DNA of 64,000 nt. Origin: Tessaracoccus oleiagri. Lineage in GTDB: Bacteria; Actinomycetota; Actinomycetes; Propionibacteriales; Propionibacteriaceae. The notes beneath the pieces are model-generated. The model saw only the letters and a program-made list of their open reading frames with translations. It searched no databases and had not been told where the DNA came from. The DNA is taken from NCBI RefSeq assembly GCF_900103275.1, contig NZ_FNGP01000003.1, positions 62,001-126,000 on the forward strand, in the 5' to 3' direction. The position numbers and the translations under genes were made by a program. Below are positions 1 through 8,441 of this stretch, in pieces; positions within the stretch are counted from its first letter, which is position 1, and each line of letters starts with the position of its first letter.

Positions 1-31
1 CCGCATCCATTACTTGTGCGAAAGTGGACTC

Positions 32-1603
32 GTGAACGACATCAAGTCACAGGCAACGACGCCGCAACTCTCCCACGCCAGGGATCTGAGCCGCCCCGGG
101 TTCTACGTGAAGCTCGCCCTGATGGCCCTCGTCAACGCCTTCGGCGTGTACGGCATCTTGGCGTCGTACGCCCAGGAACAATGGGCAATCCTCGGGGTCC
201 TGGTCGTGACGCTCATCGCGGCCGACTACATCTACTTCTCCAAGCGGGCCATCCCGGCCAAGTACCTCTTTCCCGGCCTGGTCTTCCTGATCGTCTACCA
301 GCTGTTCGTGATGGGCATGACCGCCTACGTCGCCTTCACCAACTACGGTGACGGCCACAACGACTCCAAGCCCGCCGCGGTCCGCCAGATCTCCCTCACC
401 TCCGAGGTGCAGGGCGGTGAATCCTTCCCCCTGACGGTGATCGATCGCGGAGGGGAGCTCGGCTTCGCGGTCGTCGTCGACGGCGAAGCTCGTTTCGGCA
501 CCGAAGAGGAGGCGCTCGCTCCGCTCGACGGCGCCACCGTCGAGAACGACCGCGTCGTCGCGGTCGAGGACGGCGAGATCCTCGGGATGCCGCAGATCGT
601 CGAGCGCCAGGAGGAAGTCCTCGGCCTGCGCGTCCCCGTCAGCGACGAGCCGGAGGACGGCTCGCTGCGCACGCGCAATGGGACCACCGCCACCACGTCG
701 CTTCCGGCGCTCAAGTACGACGAGGCCACCGACACCTTCACCAACGCCGAGGGCAAGCTCTTCCGGGCGAACTCGGACCAGGGCGTGTTCGTCGCCGACG
801 ACGGCGAGGAACTCTCGCCGGGGTGGCGCGTGGTCGTCGGGTTCGACAACTTCACCCAGATGTTCACCGACTCGAGGATCTCGTCGCTCTTCGCGAGCTC
901 CCTTGGGTGGACATTCGCCTTCGCGATCCTCTCGGTCTTCACCACGTTCGCGCTCGGCCTGTTCCTGGCGGTGATCTTCAACGATCCGCGCGTGAAGGGC
1001 CGCGTGATCTACCGGGCGCTGTTCATCCTGCCCTACGCGTTCCCCGGCTTCCTCGCGGCGCTGGTGTGGCGGGGGATGCTCAACCGGCAGTTCGGCTTCG
1101 TCAACCAGGTGCTGCTCGACGGCAACGCCATCAACTGGCTGGGCGACGGGAACCTTGCGAAGTTGTCCATCATCATGGTCAACCTCTGGCTCGGCTTCCC
1201 CTACATGTTCCTGGTCTGCACGGGGGCGCTGCAGTCGATCCCCGGCGAGCTCACCGAGGCCGGCATGATCGACGGCGCCGGCCCCATCAAGCGCTTCTTC
1301 AACGTGACGCTGCCCATCCTGATGGTCTCCGTCGCGCCGCTGCTGATCGCGAGCTTCGCGTTCAACTTCAACAACTTCTCGCTGATCTACATGCTGACCG
1401 GTGGCGGCCCCAACTACCCGGGCGCGCCGATCCTGGTCGGTGAGACCGACATCCTCATCTCGATGGTGTACGCCATCTCGTTCGAGGGTGGCAACAGGCA
1501 GTACGGCCTGGCCAGCGCCCTGTCGATCATCATCTTCGTGGTCGTCGGATTCATCTCGTGGCTCGGCTTCCGCCAGACCCGCAAGCTTGAGGAGATCATG
1601 TGA
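32..1603 (+). CDS. malF: Maltose/maltodextrin ABC transporter permease MalF
   Basis: Inner-membrane subunit of a maltose-type importer; it pairs with MalG below. About three N-terminal membrane helices (to residue ~105) are followed by a long extracytoplasmic loop (residues ~110-270), the position of the MalF P2 domain that contacts the binding protein. A six-helix permease domain follows, with the EAA motif EAGMIDGAGP near residue 409 that docks on the ATPase. GTG at 32 is preferred because AAAGTGGA lies just upstream; TTG at 14 is in frame and the frame stays open to the window edge. It overlaps malG by one base. The binding protein is presumably upstream, outside the window, and no ATPase gene is seen here. 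Family assignment is secure; the exact sugar is inferred. Confidence 0.9.
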   Translation: MNDIKSQATTPQLSHARDLSRPGFYVKLALMALVNAFGVYGILASYAQEQWAILGVLVVTLIAADYIYFSKRAIPAKYLFPGLVFLIVYQLFVMGMTAYVAFTNYGDGHNDSKPAAVRQISLTSEVQGGESFPLTVIDRGGELGFAVVVDGEARFGTEEEALAPLDGATVENDRVVAVEDGEILGMPQIVERQEEVLGLRVPVSDEPEDGSLRTRNGTTATTSLPALKYDEATDTFTNAEGKLFRANSDQGVFVADDGEELSPGWRVVVGFDNFTQMFTDSRISSLFASSLGWTFAFAILSVFTTFALGLFLAVIFNDPRVKGRVIYRALFILPYAFPGFLAALVWRGMLNRQFGFVNQVLLDGNAINWLGDGNLAKLSIIMVNLWLGFPYMFLVCTGALQSIPGELTEAGMIDGAGPIKRFFNVTLPILMVSVAPLLIASFAFNFNNFSLIYMLTGGGPNYPGAPILVGETDILISMVYAISFEGGNRQYGLASALSIIIFVVVGFISWLGFRQTRKLEEIM

Positions 1604-2532
1604 TGAACGAGTACCCAGCCACGCAGGCGACGGCTGTCAGCACCATCGAGCAGCAGACTCCGCCCAGGAAGCGGAAGGTCAAGGGCGGAGCGCTGCGCTG
1701 GTGGGGCGAGGTGGGATGGAAGCACGTCTTCGCGCTCCTGTTCATCGCCTACTGCCTCCTGCCCTTGCTCTACGTGTTGTCTGCTTCGCTGAATCCGGGC
1801 GGCACGCTGACCGGCTCCAACGATCTCTTCCGGGAGTTCTCCCTTCAGAACTACGCAGGTCTGTCGGGCACCAACTTCTGGAGCTGGTTCTGGCGCTCCA
1901 TGTACGTGTCCGGCGTCACGTCGATCGGGACCGTGCTGATGGCCGCGTCCGCCGCGTACGCCTTCAGCAGGTTCCGGTTCAAGGGCCGCCGCGGTGGTCT
2001 CGCCGCGCTGATGATCATCCAGATGTTCCCGCAGATGCTCGCCTTCGTCGCGATCTTCCTCCTGCTCCTCGGGCTGCGTGAGGTGTTCCCGTTCATCGGG
2101 CTCGGCGAGCCGTTCGGCCTCATCGCCGTCTACCTCGGCGGCGCGCTGGGCGCCAACACGTTCCTGATGTACGGCTTCTTCAACACGATCCCGCAGGAGC
2201 TCGACGAGGCGGCGAAGATCGACGGCGCCACGCACGCCCAAGTGTTCTGGGGGATCATCATGCGGCTCGTGTCGCCGATCCTGGCCGTCGTGGCGCTCCT
2301 CAGCTTCGTCAGCAGCTACGGGGAGTTCATTCTCGCCCGCATCGTGCTGCAGCGCCCCGAGAACTACACGCTCGCCGTCGGCCTCTACGAATGGGCCTCG
2401 GACGAGCGCAACGCACCGTGGTCGCTGTTCGCCGCGGGCGCGGTGCTGGCGGCCATCCCGATCATCCTGCTGTTCATGTTCCTGCAGAAGTACATCGTCT
2501 CGGGCCTGACGGCGGGCGGCGTGAAGGGCTGA
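1603..2532 (+). CDS. malG: Maltose/maltodextrin ABC transporter permease MalG
   Basis: Second permease subunit, forming the translocation pore with MalF. It has a short charged N-terminus, six predicted membrane helices and the EAA loop EAAKIDGATH near residue 202, typical of the MalG half. About 309 residues, near the usual 280-300. ATG at 1603 shares its A with the malF stop (TGATG) and has AGGAG 8 nt upstream; GTG at 1600 is an alternative start. It is the last gene of the operon: a strong hairpin follows the stop. Confidence 0.9.
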   Translation: MNEYPATQATAVSTIEQQTPPRKRKVKGGALRWWGEVGWKHVFALLFIAYCLLPLLYVLSASLNPGGTLTGSNDLFREFSLQNYAGLSGTNFWSWFWRSMYVSGVTSIGTVLMAASAAYAFSRFRFKGRRGGLAALMIIQMFPQMLAFVAIFLLLLGLREVFPFIGLGEPFGLIAVYLGGALGANTFLMYGFFNTIPQELDEAAKIDGATHAQVFWGIIMRLVSPILAVVALLSFVSSYGEFILARIVLQRPENYTLAVGLYEWASDERNAPWSLFAAGAVLAAIPIILLFMFLQKYIVSGLTAGGVKG

Positions 2533-2556
2533 GCGGGGCGCCGCTTCCACTGAACG

Positions 2557-2600
2557 GGGCGACGGTGATCAGGCAGGGGGGCGCCTGACCACCGTCGCCC
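2557..2600 (+). terminator. Hairpin after malG
   Basis: An 18-bp stem with one A-C mismatch (arms 2557-2574 and 2583-2600) and an 8-nt loop, lying 24 nt after the malG stop and 36 nt before the end of the convergent epimerase gene. There is no clear U-run, so it may serve both strands as a weak or bidirectional terminator. Confidence 0.65.
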
Positions 2601-2636
2601 TCCATTGTCCCCCCGCGCGCAAGGACCCTGCGCGCA

Positions 2637-3599
2637 TCAATTGAGGTCGAGCAGCAGCTCGGCCTCCTCCTGCAGGGTGAGCCCCGAGCGTCGGGCCCGC
2701 TTCACGCCGCGGGCGAGCTCGTCGTCGCGGACGAGGTCGATGGTGGTGCGCAACGGCCGCACCTTGCCGCCCGCGGCGAGGTAGCGCGCGTTGCTCCGAC
2801 GGGCGAACCCCGGCATGTCGGCCGGCAGCCAGAGCGGCAACGACCGTGGGCCGGCCCAGTACCGCACGTCGTGCGCGAGCAGCCAGTCGTCGTCGGCCTG
2901 GCTGATGGTGCCGTCGAAGCCGAGACTGATCCGGACATGGGTGAGGAAGTCGTCGAACGTGTGCGGCTCGCCGATGGTGTTGAAGGTGCCCGTGAGGCGC
3001 TCCTTCCCCGCGTGGACGAGCCAGTCGGCGAGGTCGGCGACGTCGATGACCTGCACGAAGCGGTCCGCGAGCGTCGGGGCGAGGACCCGGCCGCTGAGGC
3101 GCAGCCTGGCGGGCCAGTAGCCGAACCGGTCGGTCGGGTCGCCCGGGCCGACGATGAGCCCGGGCCTGGCGATGAGCAGGCGATCCCCGAGTCGATTGGC
3201 CGTGGCCTGCTCCGCAGCGACCTTGGCCTGCCCGTAGTCGGAGAGGTCGACCGGCTCGACGAGGGGAGCGGACTCGTCGGCGTCCGTGGTGTCGTTGTCG
3301 CGGTACACCGACATCGTCGAGACCAGCGTCCAGTGCTTCGCGCGGTCCGCCAGCGCGTCCAGCGCCGAGCGCACGAGTTCCGGCTCCCAGGCGAGCTCGA
3401 CCACCTCGTCCCATTCACCGTCAAGCGCATCGTAGGCGCCCGGCTTCGTGCGGTCCGCCGCGACGAGCCGCACCGCTTCGGGCGCGCTACCGCTGGCGCC
3501 CCGAGCGAGGCAGGTCACCTCCGCTCCCTCCGCGGCCCACAGCCGCGCCGTCCAATTCCCCAACCATGCAGTTCCGCCGAGTACCAGGACACGTCGCAT
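2637..3599 (-). CDS. NAD-dependent epimerase/dehydratase family protein (extended SDR)
   Basis: A 320-residue Rossmann-fold oxidoreductase. The N-terminal nucleotide-binding motif GGTAWLG is at residues 8-14, Ser94 lies in the STMSVY strand, and the catalytic YxxxK pair is Tyr122/Lys126 (DYGQAK). This is the layout of extended SDRs acting on nucleotide sugars or related carbonyls. The substrate cannot be read from sequence. The gene stands alone, convergent with malG and divergent from the liv operon, so the context gives no pathway. No clear ribosome binding site precedes the ATG. Confidence 0.75.
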   Translation of the reverse strand: MRRVLVLGGTAWLGNWTARLWAAEGAEVTCLARGASGSAPEAVRLVAADRTKPGAYDALDGEWDEVVELAWEPELVRSALDALADRAKHWTLVSTMSVYRDNDTTDADESAPLVEPVDLSDYGQAKVAAEQATANRLGDRLLIARPGLIVGPGDPTDRFGYWPARLRLSGRVLAPTLADRFVQVIDVADLADWLVHAGKERLTGTFNTIGEPHTFDDFLTHVRISLGFDGTISQADDDWLLAHDVRYWAGPRSLPLWLPADMPGFARRSNARYLAAGGKVRPLRTTIDLVRDDELARGVKRARRSGLTLQEEAELLLDLN

Positions 3600-3686
3600 G
3601 GTGACCAGTCAAACAGGGGCGGGGTTCGTTTCCCTCATCCGCCGACCGCCTTTTGTAACGGCGGGGTAACGGTTGGGGGAAAACCC

Positions 3687-3716
3687 TTTACGTCAAGTTC
3701 CACGTAGACATACGCT
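3687..3716 (+). promoter_or_regulatory. Putative promoter and operator of the liv/CoA operon
   Basis: A possible -35 TTTACG (3687-3692) and -10 TACGCT (3711-3716) are 18 nt apart. Within them lies a perfect inverted repeat TACGT-N8-ACGTA (3689-3706) that would occlude the promoter. The TetR protein encoded inside this operon is the obvious candidate ligand. The promoter match is modest; the repeat is seen directly. Confidence 0.4.
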
Positions 3717-3723
3717 TCCTCAA

Positions 3724-3745
3724 AACCTGAATCACCTTTCAGGTT
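3724..3745 (+). repeat. Inverted repeat AACCTGAA-N6-TTCAGGTT in the livK leader
   Basis: A perfect 8-bp inverted repeat with a 6-nt spacer lies between the putative -10 and the livK start. It could fold as a 5' leader hairpin or act as a second regulator site. It ends 8 nt before the GGAAGGA ribosome binding site (3754-3760), so folding might affect translation. Confidence 0.5.
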
Positions 3746-3766
3746 CGAGACATGGAAGGACCACCC

Positions 3767-4981
3767 ATGCGGATGCCAAAGTCCGTGCTGGCGGTAGTTG
3801 CCGCCGCAACTCTCGCACTCAGTGCCTGCGCTCCCACCGCCGAGAGCGCCAACGAAGACCCCACCGCCACCGGCTCCGAATCCGAGAGCGCTGCCGCTCC
3901 CGCCACGCCGGTGAAGGTCGGCATCATCTACAGCCAGACCGGCCCCCTCGCCGCCTACGGCGAAGCGTTCCGCACCGGCTTCGAAGCAGGCCTCGACTAC
4001 GCCACCGACGGCACGAACGAGGTCAACGGCCACGCGCTCGAGATCACCTACACCGACGACGCCGGCAACGCGGACAAGGCCGTCGCGGCCGCCAAGGACG
4101 CCATCGGCAACGGCACCAAGATCATCGGCGGCACCGTCGTCTCCGGCGTGGCGCTCGCCATGGCGGAGCAGGCTGAGCAGAACAAGGTGCTCTACATCTC
4201 CGGACCCGCCGCCACCGACGCCATCACCGGCATCAACGACTACACCTTCCGCTCCGGCCGCCAGTCCGTCCAGGACGTCATGACCGCGGCCTCGTTCGTC
4301 GAGTCCGGCCAGAAGGTCCTCGTGTTCGCGCAGAACAACGCCTTCGGGCAGGGCAACGTCGCCGCGGTGAAGGCCGTCTTCGGTGGCGTCGGCGCCGAGG
4401 TCAGCGAACTGCTCGTCCCCGAGGACGCCACCGAGTTCACGCCGTTCGCCCGCCAGATCATCGACGCGAAGCCCGACATGGTCTTCGTCGCCTGGGCCGG
4501 CGCGACGTCGGGCGCGATGTGGCAGGGCCTCTCCCAGCAGGGCGTGCTCGACGCCACGAAGGTGGTCACCGGCCTCGGTGACATCTCCACCTACGGCGCG
4601 TACGGCGAGGCCTCCGACCGGATCAACTTCCTCAACCACTACTTCGAGGGAGCCACCGACAACGAGGTCAACAAGGCGATGATCGAGCGCGTCAACGCGG
4701 CGGGCGCCGAGGTGGACCTGTTCACCCCGGACGGCTTCGTCGCGGCGCAGATGATCGTCCAGGCCGTCGCCGAGGGCGGCGACGACGTCGACGCGATGGT
4801 CTCCGCACTCGAGGGCTGGGAATTCGACGCCCCCAAGGGCAAGCAGACCATCCGCGAGAGCGACCACGCCATGCTCCAGCCCATGTTCCAGGCGCGCCTC
4901 GTCGACGACGGCGGCACCTGGAAGCCGGAGCTCATCGAAGAGGTACCCGCGGATAAGACGACGCCGGCGGAAGCGCAGTAG
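3767..4981 (+). CDS. livK: Liv-type ABC transporter substrate-binding lipoprotein
   Basis: Extracytoplasmic ligand-binding protein of the HAAT (branched-chain amino acid/amide/carboxylate) class. ATG at 3767 is chosen because GGAAGGA lies 6 nt upstream; the ATG at 3752 would swallow that site. The signal peptide ends in a lipobox (LSAC) with the lipidated Cys at residue 21, followed by an acidic Ser/Thr/Ala linker. The periplasmic-binding fold starts at VKVGIIYSQTGPLA, typical of LivK/AmiC-like receptors. Ligands of this class include aromatic and aliphatic acids as well as amino acids; the CoA-activating enzymes downstream favour a carboxylic acid. First gene of an 11-gene operon. Confidence 0.88.
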   Translation: MRMPKSVLAVVAAATLALSACAPTAESANEDPTATGSESESAAAPATPVKVGIIYSQTGPLAAYGEAFRTGFEAGLDYATDGTNEVNGHALEITYTDDAGNADKAVAAAKDAIGNGTKIIGGTVVSGVALAMAEQAEQNKVLYISGPAATDAITGINDYTFRSGRQSVQDVMTAASFVESGQKVLVFAQNNAFGQGNVAAVKAVFGGVGAEVSELLVPEDATEFTPFARQIIDAKPDMVFVAWAGATSGAMWQGLSQQGVLDATKVVTGLGDISTYGAYGEASDRINFLNHYFEGATDNEVNKAMIERVNAAGAEVDLFTPDGFVAAQMIVQAVAEGGDDVDAMVSALEGWEFDAPKGKQTIRESDHAMLQPMFQARLVDDGGTWKPELIEEVPADKTTPAEAQ

Positions 4982-4985
4982 CGGC

Positions 4986-5780
4986 GTGACCGAGGCAACC
5001 GCAACGAGTGTCGGGGCCCACGCGGGCCCCGGCACCCCCGCCATCCAGTTGGTCGACCTGTCCTGGCAGGTCGGCGGCGCCAAGATCGTCCGCGGCGTCA
5101 ACCTCTCCGTCGCCGAGGGGGAGATCGTCGGCGTCATCGGGCCCAACGGCGCAGGCAAGACGTCGCTGTTCAACCTCATCTCCGGCATCAACCCCGCCAC
5201 CTCCGGCGTGGTCATGCTCCGCGGCACCGACGTGACCAACGAGACCATCTCGCGACGCGCCCGCCGCGGCCTCGGCCGGACGTTCCAGACCTCCAGCCTC
5301 TTCCCGCAGCTCAGCGTGCTGGAGAACGTGCGCCTGGCCGCGCAGCAGCGGCTCGGCGGCAACCTGTCCGTGCTGCGCTTCCCGCGTCGCGACGACGAGG
5401 CCACCCAGGAGGCGCTCCGCCATCTGGCCACCGTCCGGCTCGGCAAGCCGCGCCGCCTCGCCGGCTCGCTGTCGCACGGCGACAAGCGCAAGCTCGAGAT
5501 CGCCGTCCTGCTCGCGCAGGAGCCGGCGGTGATCCTGCTCGACGAGCCCATGGCAGGCGTCTCGAGCCACGACGTCCCCGACCTCACGGAGGTCATTCGA
5601 GGCCTGCATGCCACCGGCGCCAGCGTGATGATCGTCGAACACCACCTCGAGGTGGTGCTGGGCCTGGTCGACCGCGTCGCCGTCATGCACCACGGCGAGC
5701 TGATCGCCGTCGACACCCCGGAAGGGATCATGAAGAACCAAGCCGTGCAGTCCGCCTACCTGGGGGACATCGCATCATGA
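4986..5780 (+). CDS. livG: Liv-type ABC transporter ATP-binding protein LivG
   Basis: One of the two ATPases energising the importer. Walker A GPNGAGKTS is at residues 52-60, the signature appears as LSHGD (162-166) instead of LSGGQ, as is common in LivG-type proteins, and Walker B VILLDEP follows near 182-188. GTG start 4 nt after livK; the end overlaps livF by ATGA. 264 residues, normal for the family. The specificity is set by LivK, not by this subunit. Confidence 0.9.
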   Translation: MTEATATSVGAHAGPGTPAIQLVDLSWQVGGAKIVRGVNLSVAEGEIVGVIGPNGAGKTSLFNLISGINPATSGVVMLRGTDVTNETISRRARRGLGRTFQTSSLFPQLSVLENVRLAAQQRLGGNLSVLRFPRRDDEATQEALRHLATVRLGKPRRLAGSLSHGDKRKLEIAVLLAQEPAVILLDEPMAGVSSHDVPDLTEVIRGLHATGASVMIVEHHLEVVLGLVDRVAVMHHGELIAVDTPEGIMKNQAVQSAYLGDIAS

Positions 5781-6487
5781 ACCACGTCCTGACCGTGTCG
5801 CACCTCGCGGGCCGCATCGGCGGGCAGCTCGTCGTCGAGGACGTGAGCTTCGAGGTCCCCGCCACCGGCGTGACCGCCGTGCTCGGCCGCAACGGCGTCG
5901 GCAAGACCTCCACCATCAAGTCCATCCTCGGGCTCATCCAGCGCACCGGCGAGGTGACGCTCGAGGGCAGGCGCATCGACCACCTGCCCACCCACCGCAT
6001 CGTGCAGCTGGGCGTGGGCTACGTGCCCGAGGACCGCGAACTGTTCTCCGGCCTCACCGTCGCCGAGAACCTCTCGCTCGCGATCCGCCAGAAGAACCCC
6101 CGCCTGGACTTCGTCCGCGAGCTGTTCCCCGAGGTCTGCGTGGAGCGCGCACAGCAGCGCGCTGGCACGCTCTCGGGCGGGCAGCAGCAGATGGTGTCGC
6201 TCGCCCGGGCGCTCATCAACGACAACCGCATCCTCCTCGTCGACGAACCCACGAAGGGCCTCGCCCCGAAGATCGTCGACGAGGTGGCCGTCGCCCTCCG
6301 GGAGGCCTCGAACACCGTGCCGATCGTCCTCGTCGAACAGAACCTCAAGGTCATCGACGCCCTCGCCGAGCGCGTCGTCGTCATCGACGCCGGCCGCGTC
6401 GTCCACACCGGGCCCGCACGCGAGCTCCTCGACGACCCCGCCCGGGTGCAGCAGCTGCTCGGCGTCCACGGGGAGGTGGCGGCATGA
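5777..6487 (+). CDS. livF: Liv-type ABC transporter ATP-binding protein LivF
   Basis: Second ATPase of the importer, expected to pair with LivG under the LivH/LivM pore. Walker A GRNGVGKTS at residues 37-45, signature LSGGQ at 132-136, Walker B ILLVDEP near 152-158 and the switch region VLVEQNL further on. 236 residues, the usual LivF length. Translationally coupled to livG and livH by 4-nt ATGA overlaps. Confidence 0.9.
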   Translation: MNHVLTVSHLAGRIGGQLVVEDVSFEVPATGVTAVLGRNGVGKTSTIKSILGLIQRTGEVTLEGRRIDHLPTHRIVQLGVGYVPEDRELFSGLTVAENLSLAIRQKNPRLDFVRELFPEVCVERAQQRAGTLSGGQQQMVSLARALINDNRILLVDEPTKGLAPKIVDEVAVALREASNTVPIVLVEQNLKVIDALAERVVVIDAGRVVHTGPARELLDDPARVQQLLGVHGEVAA

Positions 6488-7359
6488 CCACGTTCATCCT
6501 GCTGCTCATCACCGGGCTCGGGCTCGGCGCCCTGTACTTCCTCGTCGCCTCCGGCCTCTCGCTCATCTACGGCCTCATGGGCATCCTGAACTTCGCCCAC
6601 GGCGCCTTCCTCACCCTGGCCGCGTTCGCCGGCTGGGAGGTGGGCCGCCGGATGGGGCTCGACACCACGTCGGGCTTCGTGGTCTCCATCGTGGTGGGCG
6701 CGCTCGTCGGCGCCCTCTTCGCCGCCCTGACGGAGTTCGTGCTGGTGCGCCGGCTCTACGAGCGCCACATCGAACAGGTGCTCGTCACCGTCGGCCTGTC
6801 GCTCGCCAGCGTCGCGCTCTTCGAGGGCATCTGGGGCTCCGACCCCGTCTACTTCCAGCGGGCACCCTGGCTCACCCAGACCACCAACGTCCTCGGCGCC
6901 AGCGTCGGCAACACGGTGTTCGTCGCCATAGGCGCGGCCGTGCTCGTGCTGGTCGGGCTCCTGCTCTTCCTCAACAAGACCCGCTACGGCCTCATCATCC
7001 GGGCCGGTGTGGAGAACCGCTCGATGGTCACCGCGCTCGGGATCGACGTGCGCCGCGCCTTCACGCTGGTGTTCACCATCGGCGGCATGGCCGCGGGCAT
7101 CGGGGGAGTGCTGGCCAGCAACTACTTCGGCTACGTGTCCCCGCTGCTGGGCGGCTCGCTGCTGATCTTCGCGTTCATCGTCACGGTCATCGGCGGCCTC
7201 GGCTCGCTGGCGGGCGCCGCGGTGGCATCCGTGGTCGTCGCCGTGCTGCAGCAGTTCACCAACTACTACTGGGGCTACGGCGACTTCATCGTCGTGCTGC
7301 TGCTCGCCGTCGTCCTGCTGGTCCGCCCGCAGGGCCTCATGGGAAGGAAGGCAGCGTGA
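6484..7359 (+). CDS. livH: Liv-type ABC transporter permease LivH
   Basis: Membrane permease of the branched-chain amino acid/carboxylate importer, 291 residues with about eight predicted helices. The N-terminal motif SLIYGLMGILNFAHG is typical of LivH. It forms the pore with LivM. ATGA overlap with livF and GTGA overlap with livM show tight coupling. Confidence 0.9.
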   Translation: MTTFILLLITGLGLGALYFLVASGLSLIYGLMGILNFAHGAFLTLAAFAGWEVGRRMGLDTTSGFVVSIVVGALVGALFAALTEFVLVRRLYERHIEQVLVTVGLSLASVALFEGIWGSDPVYFQRAPWLTQTTNVLGASVGNTVFVAIGAAVLVLVGLLLFLNKTRYGLIIRAGVENRSMVTALGIDVRRAFTLVFTIGGMAAGIGGVLASNYFGYVSPLLGGSLLIFAFIVTVIGGLGSLAGAAVASVVVAVLQQFTNYYWGYGDFIVVLLLAVVLLVRPQGLMGRKAA

Positions 7360-8441
7360 AGAAGTCAGTCGAGACCCGCCGCAGCGCGCTGGGGCCCTGG
7401 GTCCCCGCGATCATCGGGGCCGCGGTCGTGGTGCTCCTCGCGGTGTTGCCGCTGCTCAACATCCCCGGCATGGGGATCCTCCCCGGCCCGACGTACACGC
7501 CCGGGTCCCTGCACCTGATGGCCTACGTCATGCTGATGGTGGCGCTCGCGCTCAGCTACCACATGATCTTCGGCACCGCCGGGCTGCTGAGCTTCGGCCA
7601 CGCGCTCTACTTCGGCGTCGGCGTCTACGGCTTGGGCATCGTCCTCGAGCGCACCGACATCCCGCTCCTGCCGGCCGCGCTCATCGTCCTCGTGATCGGC
7701 ATCTTCGTCACCAACCTGCTGGGCGCCATCTCGCTGCGCGTCACGGGGATCTCGTTCGCGATGGTGACGCTGGCATTCGCCCAAGCCGGCAACGTGTTCG
7801 TGCGGCGGAACCCCGGCGGCTACACCGGCGGCGACGAGGGCCTGTCCATCAACACCGCGAACGTGCCCGACTACCTGATCGGCGTGGTCAACACCCGCAA
7901 CCTCTACTGGGTGGCGCTGGGCATCGTTGTGCTGGTCTACCTCGTCGTGATGTGGGTGGAGCAGACCCGGGCCGGTCACAGCATCAAGGCCACCCGCGAG
8001 AACGACATGCGCGTGCGCGTCCTCGGCGGCCAGCCCTACCTGATCAAGCTGCTCGCGTTCGTCGTCGGCGGCACGCTGGCGATCATCGTCGGCATGGCGT
8101 TCCTGCTCCTGCAGTCGGGCGCCTCGCACACGTACACGACCGCGGAATTCACGCTCACCCTGCTCGTCATGGTGGTCCTCGGCGGCGTGGGCAAGCGGTG
8201 GGGCGCGATCGTCGGCGCCGCGGTCTACACGATCCTCGACCAGCGGCTCGTCGCCCTGGCCAGGCTGCCCGAGATCCAGCAGCTTCCGGCCGTGCTGCGC
8301 ATCCCGCTCAGCGAGCCGCTGTTCCTCCTGGGCACGCTGTTCATTCTGATCGTGATGTTCCTCCCGGGCGGCATCGCGGGCCTGGCGGACCGCTTCCGCA
8401 GGGGCACCGTCGACGAGGAACCCCTCAAGGAGCCGGTGTGA
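7356..8441 (+). CDS. livM: Liv-type ABC transporter permease LivM
   Basis: Second permease, 361 residues with roughly ten helices. The segment AGLLSFGHALYFGVGVYG matches the LivM hallmark. A short basic N-terminus precedes the first helix and a hydrophilic tail ends the protein. GTG start overlapping livH; the end overlaps the acyl-CoA synthetase gene by GTGA, so transporter and catabolic genes belong to one transcript. Confidence 0.9.
   Translation: MKKSVETRRSALGPWVPAIIGAAVVVLLAVLPLLNIPGMGILPGPTYTPGSLHLMAYVMLMVALALSYHMIFGTAGLLSFGHALYFGVGVYGLGIVLERTDIPLLPAALIVLVIGIFVTNLLGAISLRVTGISFAMVTLAFAQAGNVFVRRNPGGYTGGDEGLSINTANVPDYLIGVVNTRNLYWVALGIVVLVYLVVMWVEQTRAGHSIKATRENDMRVRVLGGQPYLIKLLAFVVGGTLAIIVGMAFLLLQSGASHTYTTAEFTLTLLVMVVLGGVGKRWGAIVGAAVYTILDQRLVALARLPEIQQLPAVLRIPLSEPLFLLGTLFILIVMFLPGGIAGLADRFRRGTVDEEPLKEPV

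Noticed and set aside
3635-5731. 698-codon minus-strand frame opposite livK and livG
   Set aside because: Spans two genuine plus-strand genes and has no domain features.
7952-8437. N-terminal extension of the acyl-CoA synthetase
   Set aside because: Low-complexity Arg/Pro/His reading inside livM; GTG 8438 overlapping the livM stop matches the operon pattern.
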